Shown one piece after another: positions 32,878 through 40,450 of a stretch of 64,000 nucleotides of DNA. The first letter of the stretch is position 1. Every line of letters begins with the position of its first letter. The position numbers and the translations under genes are program-made. Source of the DNA: Candidatus Scybalocola faecavium. GTDB taxonomy: Bacteria > Bacillota > Clostridia > Lachnospirales > Lachnospiraceae. The stretch is from assembly GCA_018713145.1 (NCBI GenBank), contig DVFP01000001.1:62001-126000 (forward strand). Direction: 5' to 3'. The notes below the pieces were generated by a model, which saw nothing but the letters and a program-made list of their open reading frames with translations, ran no database searches and was not told the origin of the DNA.

Positions 32878-34518
32878 TCAAAACAAATGTTCCCTGCGGT
32901 ATCGTTCCCGTGTCATGGAACATTTACTGCACCGTGGTCTTCCCATAGGTCTGCTGCTCTGGGGCTGGGTGGGATTGCTGCCTGCCCCCATCCCCAGAGA
33001 GTCCGCCGGATTCTTGCACCGGCCTATATTCCCGGGTCTTTCCTGGGATGCCATTTCCGCCTTTTTACATTTTTCCTGATCTTTTTCTTGAAGGAACCGG
33101 TCCACACTTTGGCAAAGCTGTGGGCTGATCTTGTTTAACAGCTCAAGAGAACGTTTTTGGATCCCCGGGGAAGCGTCAGACAGATCATGGGCCATAGCCT
33201 CAGCCATTCGCTCCTGCTCCGCTTCCGGCAAAGATGCATATCTTAATGAGGCTTGTGAAAAATCATCCGTCTTATGAATAGGTGCCTGAACAACGCAGCC
33301 GGAATAACACGGGCCGGAAAAATCAGGCCGTCTGCTTTCCATAGGACAGTTTCCTGCTAAAGAATTTGGCTTGTAATTTATATCTCCTTCAGGGATCTTA
33401 AAATTCATGGGACCATCAGACATATTATTGTGGGCGGGGATCACCGGACGATTTACAGGAAGCTGGGCATAATTTGCCCCTACCCGGTATCTTTGAGTAT
33501 CTCTGTAGGCGAAGGTCCGTCCTTGAAGCATTTTATCCGTAGAAAATTCAATTCCCGGCACAAGATTTGCCGGTGCAAAGGCAGACTGTTCAATCTGAGA
33601 AAAATAATTTTCCGGATTCTGGTTTAAAACCAGCATACCGACCTTCATTAATGGAAACTGATCCTCCGGCCATGTTTTTGTGTCATCTAAGGGATCAAAT
33701 TCCAAGTGCTGCGCTTCCTTAGGATCCATCATCTGAACACAAAATTCATATTTCAACGGGTAGCCCTTCTGGATCGATGTCCACAAGGTCCTTCCCGCAA
33801 TATCCGGATCCTCCCCGGCCAGCCGGGCAGCTTCAAACCGGTCTACCACTTCCTTTTCTTTCTGACATAGAAAATGATATTTGACAAACCGCCGTTTTCC
33901 CTCTTTATTGCGCCACACAAAGGTATTTACCCCAAATCCGTCCATCCTGCTGTAATCCTTTACGATTCCCCGGTCGCTGTACAGCCACGTAAGCATATGG
34001 GCACATTCAGGCATTAAAGAATAAAAATCCCAGATCCGCTCAAAATCCTGGATATTGGTTTTAGGAGATGGTTTTTGAGAATGGATAAAATCCGGAAAGC
34101 TCATGGCGTCACGTATGAAAAATACAGGAAAACTTAAACCAACCACATCATAATTTCCTTCATTGGTATAAAATCTTACCGCAAACCCTCTGGGATCCCG
34201 CACTGTATCTGCGCTTCCCCTAAATCCGATCACTGTAGAAAAACGGATGAGGATCGGGGTCCTTTTCGCCGGATTTTGCAAAAAATCCGCACAGGTATAT
34301 TCTCCCATAGACTGATAAGGCGAAAAATAGCCAAATGCACCGCTGCCTTTAGCATGAACCACCCGTTCCGGTATCCTTTCCCGGTCAAAATGGGCCATTT
34401 TTTCAATAAAGTTTACGTCATCAAACATCATCGGGCCGTTATTCCCTAAAGTTACGGAATTGGATGTATCATAAACCGGAGCGCCAAATCCGGTTGTCAG
34501 ACTTTTACATTTTTCCAT
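32878..34518 (-). CDS. katA: Monofunctional heme catalase with extended C-terminus
   Basis: Catalase core: VVHAKGSGAFGYF (distal His), PVFFIRDAMSFPDFIHSQKP (catalytic Asn region), and the heme-ligand stretch TFAYRDTQRYRVGANYAQLPVN (proximal Tyr). It breaks down hydrogen peroxide. At 546 aa it is longer than small-subunit catalases (about 480-505): the last 55 residues (from QERPGNIGRC) are low-complexity, rich in Arg, Pro, Ser and Cys and unlike any catalase domain, so they may be read-through beyond an older stop. AAAAGGAGCC precedes the ATG. Peroxide defence in an otherwise anaerobic gene set. Ends 25 bp from the convergent UvrA gene. Confidence 0.93.
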   Translation of the reverse strand: MEKCKSLTTGFGAPVYDTSNSVTLGNNGPMMFDDVNFIEKMAHFDRERIPERVVHAKGSGAFGYFSPYQSMGEYTCADFLQNPAKRTPILIRFSTVIGFRGSADTVRDPRGFAVRFYTNEGNYDVVGLSFPVFFIRDAMSFPDFIHSQKPSPKTNIQDFERIWDFYSLMPECAHMLTWLYSDRGIVKDYSRMDGFGVNTFVWRNKEGKRRFVKYHFLCQKEKEVVDRFEAARLAGEDPDIAGRTLWTSIQKGYPLKYEFCVQMMDPKEAQHLEFDPLDDTKTWPEDQFPLMKVGMLVLNQNPENYFSQIEQSAFAPANLVPGIEFSTDKMLQGRTFAYRDTQRYRVGANYAQLPVNRPVIPAHNNMSDGPMNFKIPEGDINYKPNSLAGNCPMESRRPDFSGPCYSGCVVQAPIHKTDDFSQASLRYASLPEAEQERMAEAMAHDLSDASPGIQKRSLELLNKISPQLCQSVDRFLQEKDQEKCKKAEMASQERPGNIGRCKNPADSLGMGAGSNPTQPQSSRPMGRPRCSKCSMTRERYRREHLF

Positions 34519-34565
34519 AAAAGGCTCCTTTTCATATTAATACACTGATTGATTTATTATATTCA

Positions 34566-35126
34566 TTATGGAAAAAAATGACGCTCCATTCCTATCGAAT
34601 CCTGCAAATAATCCACCAAGGGCGCCAGATACTTTTTATCCGTCCAGTCGCAATCCTGCCCTATAGCTTCCATAAGCGCTTTCATCCAACACTCATAAGT
34701 ATTTGGATCTTTTTTAGCCACAGATTTTTGAAGCATTTTGCACAAGGTACGATCCACAAAGGTCATCCTGCTTTCCATCCAGGCGCCACGCCCATAAAAG
34801 AGAGGAATTTCTTTAAGTTCGCCGGTCAGGTTGTGTTCCCGGACCTGCTTCAGGGCATTTTCATCACAGGGGGAAGCCCCCACACAAAAAACCGCTGTTT
34901 TCTTATTTTTCAACATCCCAATATGTTTTTTAAAAAAAGACAGTCCCGCAATTCCAGAGGCATAAATCCCCCCGCACAACACCACTGTATCATACCTGGA
35001 AAGCTCATTACCCTGCACTTTAGATTTTTCCGCCCGGTCAAAGCCGGTCATCTCCTGAAGCCATTGAGCGTATTTTTTCGCAGCCCCATATTTTGATTGA
35101 TAAATAATGATTCCCTTTTTCATCAT
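34566..35126 (-). CDS. Flavodoxin-domain protein (HemG/protoporphyrinogen-oxidase-like fold)
   Basis: 186 aa. The start KGIIIYQSKYGAAKKYAQWLQEMTGFD fits the FMN-binding loop of flavodoxins ('S.yG.t...A'); the middle part DTVVLCGGIYASGIAGLSFFKKH and KKTAVFCVGASPC resembles menaquinone-dependent HemG-like and long-chain flavodoxins. The start is ATG 35126 or 35123 after GGAGGAG. It lies 40 bp behind a TetR regulator gene and is probably co-transcribed with it and derepressed by a ligand. The physiological partner is unknown; a redox or drug-modifying role is possible. Confidence 0.82.
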   Translation of the reverse strand: MMKKGIIIYQSKYGAAKKYAQWLQEMTGFDRAEKSKVQGNELSRYDTVVLCGGIYASGIAGLSFFKKHIGMLKNKKTAVFCVGASPCDENALKQVREHNLTGELKEIPLFYGRGAWMESRMTFVDRTLCKMLQKSVAKKDPNTYECWMKALMEAIGQDCDWTDKKYLAPLVDYLQDSIGMERHFFP

Positions 35127-35166
35127 AAACTCCTCCATACAAACCAGGTCCTGAATCGTTGCTGAT

Positions 35167-35739
35167 TTACTTTTTTTCAGGATCTTTCCCTGCCTGATTT
35201 AAAAATGCTTTATAAGCGCCTTCCTGCTGCCGATAAATTTCACTGGCAGAAATTCCCGGCGTTGTTACAGAAAATATGGTGCCAAGGCCAATAGTATAGA
35301 TCAGCATATTCAGATGAAGCTCTCTTGCCTGGGCAATACTTATATGCAATTGATCTCCAATGATCTTTGCCATTTGGGGATTGACCTCCCTCTCATACAG
35401 CTCCTCAAGGGAAGAAATGCCCTCCCGCTGGTGCAGGATAAAAATCTTAAATAAATTCGGCTCTTCCTTTGCCAGCTGAATATAAGCCTGACCTGTACTG
35501 CGAAACATATCTTCCCTGTTTAAATGGGCTGCCACATAACGATGGATAAACTGGTTCGTCCTGTCCGCCACATCCTTCCTCAGCCCCTCCATGTTCTGAC
35601 AATAACTGTAAATAGGCTGTACAGAGCATCCCAGCTTTCCGGCAATGCTTTTTACCATAACCTGCTCCATTCCCTGGCTCCTTGCAATTTCAAAAGCGGC
35701 CTCAACCACCATTTCTTTTGTGATCCTTTGTCTTGGCAT
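35167..35739 (-). CDS. TetR/AcrR-family transcriptional regulator
   Basis: 190 aa. The N-terminal helix-turn-helix (ITKEMVVEAAFEIARSQGMEQVMVKSIAGKLGCSVQPIYSYCQNMEGL) is typical of TetR; the C-terminal helical ligand domain is variable. The start is ATG 35739, behind AGAAGGGAAATGTA. Its promoter contains a perfect 33-bp palindrome directly after the -10 box, so it should repress its own operon, which includes the flavodoxin-like gene. Confidence 0.92.
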   Translation of the reverse strand: MPRQRITKEMVVEAAFEIARSQGMEQVMVKSIAGKLGCSVQPIYSYCQNMEGLRKDVADRTNQFIHRYVAAHLNREDMFRSTGQAYIQLAKEEPNLFKIFILHQREGISSLEELYEREVNPQMAKIIGDQLHISIAQARELHLNMLIYTIGLGTIFSVTTPGISASEIYRQQEGAYKAFLNQAGKDPEKK

Positions 35740-35757
35740 TACATTTCCCTTCTTATA

Positions 35758-35790
35758 ATCAAGTTATATAAATCATTTATATAACTTGAT
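35758..35790. promoter_or_regulatory. TetR-type operator, perfect 33-bp palindrome
   Basis: Arms ATCAAGTTATATAAAT (35758-35773) and its exact complement (35775-35790) around one central base. It overlaps the -10 box by two bases and ends about 18 bp before the tetR start codon, the expected location for autoregulation. Confidence 0.85.
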
Positions 35791-35818
35791 TATAATAGAG
35801 TGCTCATACATTTGTCAA
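35789..35818 (-). promoter_or_regulatory. Promoter of the tetR-flavodoxin operon
   Basis: TTGACA (35813-35818) and TATAAT (35789-35794) with an 18-base spacer on the minus strand: a consensus promoter kept in check by the adjacent palindrome. Confidence 0.8.
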
Positions 35819-35849
35819 GATTTAACTTACTTTTCACTGAAAGCCAGTG

Positions 35850-35898
35850 AAAAAAAGGCTGTGAAAAAGGAATTTAAAATACTCCCGATTTCACAGCC
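35850..35898 (-). terminator. Terminator of the degV-like gene
   Basis: In the minus direction GGCTGTGAA and TTCACAGCC form a stem (35857-35865 with 35890-35898) followed by seven T (35850-35856). A second 9-bp hairpin (TTTTCACTG / CAGTGAAAA, 35831-35853) follows and could be a backup. Confidence 0.8.
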
Positions 35899-35928
35899 CA
35901 TAAGCTTATCTATTTGACTCTGGTGTCT

Positions 35929-36828
35929 CTATACATACTCATATCGTTTTAAAAATCCCATTCCTAATGGGTAAGGTCCCGTGTGAACACCAATGGTGGC
36001 CCCGATCTGGTAAATTTCCATGGCATTGATATGACAGTAAGACTGCATCGATGCCACAAGGTGATCTGTAAATTCCACACACTCTTTATAATCATAGCCA
36101 TAACCGGATGCAAAAGCATAGTGATCTGCATTTTCTCCGGATTCCTTAAAGAAATTTCTGGCCATGTCCATAATACGGACAAATGCTTTTTTCCTGCTCC
36201 GTGTCATGCCTTCCGGATAGATTTCCCCATTTTTCATAGAAATCAACGGCTTAATCCCTAGCGTAGAGGCAGCCAATCCGATCACCTTTCCCACGCGTCC
36301 GCCATGAATAAGATAATCCATGCTTCCTACAGAAAAAAAGATCCTTCCGGTGGTTTTGATCTTCTCCACCTTTTCCAGCACTGAATCCAAATCCAGTCCC
36401 GCATCCCGCATACGGGCACATTCCTGGACTAAAAGGCCCTGAAGAGCTGTAGCCAACGTTGTATCAACCACAGCAATCCTCACATTTTGAAACAGTTTCC
36501 TTACAATCTGGGCAGCGTTCCTGGCTGAATTAAAAGAGCCGCTGAACTTTCCCGACAGGCACAGGCATAAAATATCCCGTCCCTGCCGGGCGGCAGATGT
36601 AAATGCGTCCACATAATCCTGTACCGGAGGCAGCGAAGTTTTTGGAAATACTTTCGGATGCTCTGCCATGTGTGTGTAAAACCTGCGCACATCCATTTCC
36701 TCAATTTCTTTATAAAACTTCTCCCCGTCAAAGGATACATAGTAAGGAATGATCTTCACACCAATGCGGTCACTGCGTTCCCTCCCTAAATCGCAGGATC
36801 CGTCAGAAATAATCTGATAACTCCCCAT
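35929..36828 (-). CDS. DegV-family fatty-acid-binding protein
   Basis: 299 aa. DegV hallmarks: YQIISDGSCDLG at the start, IIPYYVSFDGEKFY, FPKTSLPPVQDYVDAF (the TSxPs fatty-acid headgroup motif), LCLSGKFSGSFNSA, VAVVDTTLATALQGLL and FFSVGSMDYLIHGGRVGK. The family (FakB) carries fatty acids for phosphorylation by FakA, although many clostridial paralogues have no known role. No fakA gene lies nearby. The ATG at 36828 follows AAAAAGATT, a weak site. Ends in a strong terminator. Confidence 0.92.
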   Translation of the reverse strand: MGSYQIISDGSCDLGRERSDRIGVKIIPYYVSFDGEKFYKEIEEMDVRRFYTHMAEHPKVFPKTSLPPVQDYVDAFTSAARQGRDILCLCLSGKFSGSFNSARNAAQIVRKLFQNVRIAVVDTTLATALQGLLVQECARMRDAGLDLDSVLEKVEKIKTTGRIFFSVGSMDYLIHGGRVGKVIGLAASTLGIKPLISMKNGEIYPEGMTRSRKKAFVRIMDMARNFFKESGENADHYAFASGYGYDYKECVEFTDHLVASMQSYCHINAMEIYQIGATIGVHTGPYPLGMGFLKRYEYV

Positions 36829-36934
36829 AATCTTTTTTCTCCGATCGACTTAATATAATATATTGAGCAACCCGACAAACAGGCATGAGACACGGATTGC
36901 TCCGCACTTTGTTGTCCTCGCTACCGCTACGGTC

Positions 36935-36969
36935 GGCGCTAAACGAACGTCCACCGGACGCTCAGCGCC
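36935..36969. repeat. GC-rich stem-loop after the COG0523 gene
   Basis: Outer arms GGCGCT/AGCGCC (36935-36940 and 36964-36969) and inner arms CGTCC/GGACG with loop ACC form a two-part hairpin. It lies past the stop of the last cobalamin-block gene (36989) but lacks a T-run, so it might protect the mRNA 3' end or be a dispersed repeat rather than a terminator. Confidence 0.5.
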
Positions 36970-36988
36970 CCGGAATCCTAAAAAATCA

Positions 36989-37930
36989 TCAATTAAAGTA
37001 TACAAGCTCCTCTTCCGGTTTTGGTGCGGAAACAGCGTGTTTTAAATAAAGCACCGGACCCTCTCCGTGATAAGCCGGGAAATATTCATAGCGGATTTTT
37101 GCCGTTACATCTACCCAATGATTATTCTTCATAGCATCGCCGTGGGTGGTTTTGCATACAAAGCCGATAAAACGAATATCGTCCGCACAGCAGGTCATAG
37201 CATGGCGGCCTGGAACAAAATAGCCGTCAGGGAAATCCTTGCTCTTATAAATCTTTCCCTTAAACTCTACAGTCTTTCCATCATATTTATCTTTATTATC
37301 CAGGGCATCAATGTACCACAGGCCAAAATCCTCATCCTCCACTTTGATCACATCGGCATTAACATCAAAGGGCATTTCATCTACAGTAAGAGGGATCATT
37401 TCCCCATCTTCATTTTCAAAGATGACCTGAGCCCGGCGGTTTACAGCTTTGATGCTGCGCCGGTAGCTGTTTAAAGGCATATCCTCGCTGCACCGGTTAA
37501 AGATCACCAGTTCGGACTGAGAAAAAATATCCATCATTAAAGAACGCATGTTATTTAAATATACATCAAAAGTGGAACCATCCACAATCGTCACGACCTG
37601 ATTTAAAAACCACCCTTTAGGCAGTTTCATATCAAACAGATCCTGGGTTTTCCACATACCATTATATTCGATAAAAATACATTCCGGTTTGTAAATACGG
37701 GCGCAGTCTGCCAGAAATTCCGGGGTAAAATCCTCCTGGGAATCCACAGACACTACATCAATATTCAGATCAGAAAGAGTCTTTTCATCATACTCTTCCT
37801 CCCCTTCCTCGCACATAATGATCAGTGTCTTGTCCTCCTCGGAAAAACCTTCCTCTTCAAGAATCTGGGTAAGAAACGTCGTTTTTCCCGCATCCAGGAA
37901 ACCGGTCACAACAAAAACAGGCATTTTCAT
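36989..37930 (-). CDS. COG0523 (CobW/P47K) GTPase with C-terminal DUF1980-like domain
   Basis: 313 aa. The N-terminal GTPase has P-loop TGFLDAGKTTFL, Walker B-like CIFIEYNGMW, and NRCS where the family has NKxD. The CxCC metal-transfer motif of COG0523 proteins is absent (IIMCEEGEEE at that place). The last 110 residues (from DGKTVEFKGKIYKSKDFPDGYFVPGRHAMTCCADDIRFIGFVCK to GEGPVLYLKH) resemble the C-terminal domain of YcgR/YcgQ-type DUF1980 permease subunits. This two-domain form goes with membrane permeases in clostridia, and a metal-insertion or transport role is inferred. It is the last gene of the cobalamin block, 27 bp after another GTPase. Confidence 0.82.
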   Translation of the reverse strand: MKMPVFVVTGFLDAGKTTFLTQILEEEGFSEEDKTLIIMCEEGEEEYDEKTLSDLNIDVVSVDSQEDFTPEFLADCARIYKPECIFIEYNGMWKTQDLFDMKLPKGWFLNQVVTIVDGSTFDVYLNNMRSLMMDIFSQSELVIFNRCSEDMPLNSYRRSIKAVNRRAQVIFENEDGEMIPLTVDEMPFDVNADVIKVEDEDFGLWYIDALDNKDKYDGKTVEFKGKIYKSKDFPDGYFVPGRHAMTCCADDIRFIGFVCKTTHGDAMKNNHWVDVTAKIRYEYFPAYHGEGPVLYLKHAVSAPKPEEELVYFN

Positions 37931-37957
37931 GCTTTGTCACTCATCCTTTTCCGTTTA

Positions 37958-39082
37958 TTATACGTGAAACAGCTCTTTTAAAGCAGCTTCATCAATCTTG
38001 GATCCGATCACACAAAGCTGTCCTGTATACTGAGGCGCTCCATCCCGAAGCTCATATTCACCGGGAACAAGGTCAAAATAAATCCATGTATTGCCTTCCC
38101 CGTAAACCATGCCTTTAGCACGCAAAACTGTCCCAAAGCGGTCAGACTCAGAAAGCTCTTTAAGGATTCCTTCCATTTCATCCTTTGTATACCGGTGGGC
38201 AGTCTCAGTTCCCCAGCTTGTAAATACTTCATCTGCATGATGGTGTCCTTCATGGTCATGATGGTGGTCATGGCCGCAGCCGCAGTGGTCATCATGGTGA
38301 TGATGATCATGATCATGATTATGGTCATGATCGTGATCGCAATGGTCATGGTCGTGGTCATGATCGTGACCGCAGTGGTCATGGTCGTGGTCATGATGAT
38401 CATGGTCGCAATGTTCACCATGATCATGGACATGACCGCACTCCGGGCAAACACTGGCAGCAGCTAAAAGCTCATCCTCCAGAGAATGTTTCTGTTCCAT
38501 GGCATCTAAAATCTGCTTTCCATCCAGTTCATCCCACGGTGTTGTGATCAGGGCAGCCTTATCATTATGCTCCCGGATCAGGGCAACACACTCTTCCAGC
38601 TTTTCCTGACTGACATTTTGTGTACGGCTTAAAATAATCGTTTTTGCATACTCAATCTGGTTAACAAAAAATTCGCCAAAGTTTTTAATAAATACCCGGC
38701 ATTTTTTTGCATCTACCACTGCTGTAAAACTGTTCATTTCAAGCCCTGCCTCATCAGCAACATTCTGTACAGCTTTGATCACATCTGAAAGTTTACCGAC
38801 ACCGGAGGGCTCAATAAGGATACGGTCCGGATGGTATTGATCAACAACTTCTTTTAAGGCTGTGCCAAAGTCTCCCACCAAAGAGCAGCAGATACAACCG
38901 GAATTCATCTCTGTGATCTGGATCCCGGCCTCTTTTAAAAATCCGCCGTCAATGCCGATTTCTCCAAACTCATTTTCAATGAGTACCACTTGCTCTCCGG
39001 CCAGCGCTTCCTTTAAAAGCTTCTTAATCAGCGTTGTTTTTCCGGCACCTAAAAATCCGGAAATAATATCAATCTTTGCCAT
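37958..39082 (-). CDS. COG0523 (CobW-like) GTPase with long His/Asp-rich metal-binding region
   Basis: 374 aa. P-loop SGFLGAGKTTLIK, the signature motif GCICC (63-66 CxCC) and Walker B DRILIEPSGVG are all present. Residues 217-282 consist mainly of His and Asp with a few Cys (HDHDHCGHDHDHDHDHC and similar), encoded by imperfect short repeats; the C-terminal CobW_C domain follows (FTSWGTETAHRYTKDEMEGILKEL). COG0523 proteins are metal chaperones for zinc, cobalt or nickel; in a cobalamin block cobalt loading is the best guess, with storage by the His tract. A 53-bp tandem duplication lies just upstream. Confidence 0.88.
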   Translation of the reverse strand: MAKIDIISGFLGAGKTTLIKKLLKEALAGEQVVLIENEFGEIGIDGGFLKEAGIQITEMNSGCICCSLVGDFGTALKEVVDQYHPDRILIEPSGVGKLSDVIKAVQNVADEAGLEMNSFTAVVDAKKCRVFIKNFGEFFVNQIEYAKTIILSRTQNVSQEKLEECVALIREHNDKAALITTPWDELDGKQILDAMEQKHSLEDELLAAASVCPECGHVHDHGEHCDHDHHDHDHDHCGHDHDHDHDHCDHDHDHNHDHDHHHHDDHCGCGHDHHHDHEGHHHADEVFTSWGTETAHRYTKDEMEGILKELSESDRFGTVLRAKGMVYGEGNTWIYFDLVPGEYELRDGAPQYTGQLCVIGSKIDEAALKELFHV

Positions 39083-39102
39083 TAAAATCGTCCTTCTTTC
39101 TA

Positions 39103-39195
39103 TATTTTTGCCGTGTTTTTTTACGGCATAAGGGTATCCCCTTGTGGGATTTCTCTATTTTTGCCGTGTTTTTTTACGGCATAAGGGTATCCCCT
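39103..39195 (-). repeat. Tandem 53-bp leader duplication with hairpin core, copy at cobW-like gene
   Basis: Two identical 40-bp copies (39103-39142 and 39156-39195). Each carries the hairpin GCCGT/ACGGC and the core ATAAGGGTATCCCCT; between them is the ATCCC-cttgt-GGGAT hairpin. In this copy the core is present twice, unlike the two other loci. Located 20 bp upstream of the start codon at 39082. Confidence 0.8.
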
Positions 39196-39255
39196 AAATT
39201 TTATACACGCAGATAAGCCGCGCATGGCGCGGCATTTTCCACTGAGTATTATAAC

Positions 39256-39897
39256 CTAACTGCACTGATAAATCAATGCATTACATATAGCAGCAGCAAT
39301 ATTACTTCCGCCTTTCCGCCCCCGGGCCACAATACAGGGCACACCAGCCTGGATAATCAGCTCCTTGGATTCTACCACATTGACAAAACCTACAGGAACA
39401 CCGATGATCAGCTCAGGCTGAACTTTTCCTTCCCGGATCAGTTCATACAAACGGATCAGCGCTGTAGGGGCATTGCCTACGGCAAAAATTTTCTTTCCCT
39501 CTACCTGGCTTCCCCCCTCCATGCACACGGCAGACCGGGTAATTCCCCGCGCTTTGGCCTCCCTGGCCACCTGGGGATCATCCATAAAGCAATGGACCTG
39601 ACCCTCAAAGACGGACAGACGTTTTTTATTAATTCCTGAAGCAGCCATTTTTGTATCTGTAATAATATGAGCACCATCTTTTATAGCCCTTAAGGCTGTC
39701 TCAACAGCGCCATCTGAGAAATACAGCTGGTCCGCATATTCAAAATCCGCTGAAGTATGGATACACCGGCGAACAACAGCATATTCCCCAGGGCTCCAGC
39801 GGTGAAAGGCATTTTTTGCTTTCAGTTCTTCTTCAATGATAGCCATGCTTCTGGCCTCAATTTCTTCCGGTTTAACAAATTGGATCTTTTCCAGCAT
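39256..39897 (-). CDS. cbiC: Precorrin-8X / cobalt-precorrin-8 methylmutase
   Basis: 213 aa, family length. Recognised by IEARSMAIIEEEL near the start, RRCIHTSADFEY (catalytic His), IITDTKMAASGINK, and PTALIRLYELIREG..PELIIGVPVGFVNVVESKE. It moves the C11 methyl to C12 to make hydrogenobyrinate or cobyrinate. The ATG at 39897 follows AGGAGGATTTT. Fits the corrin ring steps encoded upstream. Confidence 0.95.
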   Translation of the reverse strand: MLEKIQFVKPEEIEARSMAIIEEELKAKNAFHRWSPGEYAVVRRCIHTSADFEYADQLYFSDGAVETALRAIKDGAHIITDTKMAASGINKKRLSVFEGQVHCFMDDPQVAREAKARGITRSAVCMEGGSQVEGKKIFAVGNAPTALIRLYELIREGKVQPELIIGVPVGFVNVVESKELIIQAGVPCIVARGRKGGSNIAAAICNALIYQCS

Positions 39898-39906
39898 AAA
39901 ATCCTC

Positions 39907-40449
39907 CTACATTTCAATTCCTAACCGGGCCGTCAGGCCTTTATCATAGGGATGCTTTTCCTTAACAATATGTGAAACATAATCTGCCCGGGAAAGAAGT
40001 TCTGAAGAAGGGTAATATCCGGTCAGGATCACTTCCATCCCCTCAGGCCGGTGGTCTAAAAAATCCAGGACCTGACTTTCCGGGATCATATCCTTGTGAA
40101 TTAAATGAAGGATCTCATCCAGAAAAACCATATCATATTCCTGGGCACAGGCTGCTTCCACAATCTCTCGAAACATTTCCCGGTACTGACGCCCCATTTC
40201 CTCAAGTTTCCCGGGAGACATAGAAAAGGTAAATCGTACTTTTGAAGGCCCCTGAGCCAGATAAATCCCCGGTATAGTTTCAAGGATCTTTCGCTCGCTG
40301 GAGGAATTATCTTTTAAGAACTGGGCAATAAGGACCTTAAGCCCGGCTCCGGCTCCCCGGATACACAGGCCGATACCGCAGGTTGTCTTTCCTTTCCCAT
40401 CCCCGTGATAAATATGGACACAGCCTTTTTTAAGTTTCTTTGGATTCAT
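39907..40449 (-). CDS. cobO: Cob(I)yrinic acid a,c-diamide adenosyltransferase (BtuR/CobO type)
   Basis: 180 aa. The P-loop is GCVHIYHGDGKGKTTCGIGLCIRGAGAG, followed by the helix VLIAQFLKDNSSSE and the acidic motif FLDEILHLI. It attaches the 5'-deoxyadenosyl group to cob(I)alamin precursors using ATP. The start is ATG 40449, spaced after AAAAAGGTG; an in-frame GTG at 40458 overlaps the cbiP stop. It follows cbiP directly, so the products act on the same intermediates. Confidence 0.95.
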   Translation of the reverse strand: MNPKKLKKGCVHIYHGDGKGKTTCGIGLCIRGAGAGLKVLIAQFLKDNSSSERKILETIPGIYLAQGPSKVRFTFSMSPGKLEEMGRQYREMFREIVEAACAQEYDMVFLDEILHLIHKDMIPESQVLDFLDHRPEGMEVILTGYYPSSELLSRADYVSHIVKEKHPYDKGLTARLGIEM

Positions 40450-40450
40450 T

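Noticed and set aside
38219-38450. Short direct repeats (CATGGTCATGATC-like) as a possible CRISPR or tandem-repeat locus
   Set aside because: They are codon repeats for His and Asp inside the cobW-like gene, with no spacers of constant length.
38195-38467. Met/Val-rich ORF on the plus strand opposite the cobW-like gene
   Set aside because: It is the antisense reading of the His/Asp codon repeats (CAT/GAT), has no ribosome-binding site and no protein features.
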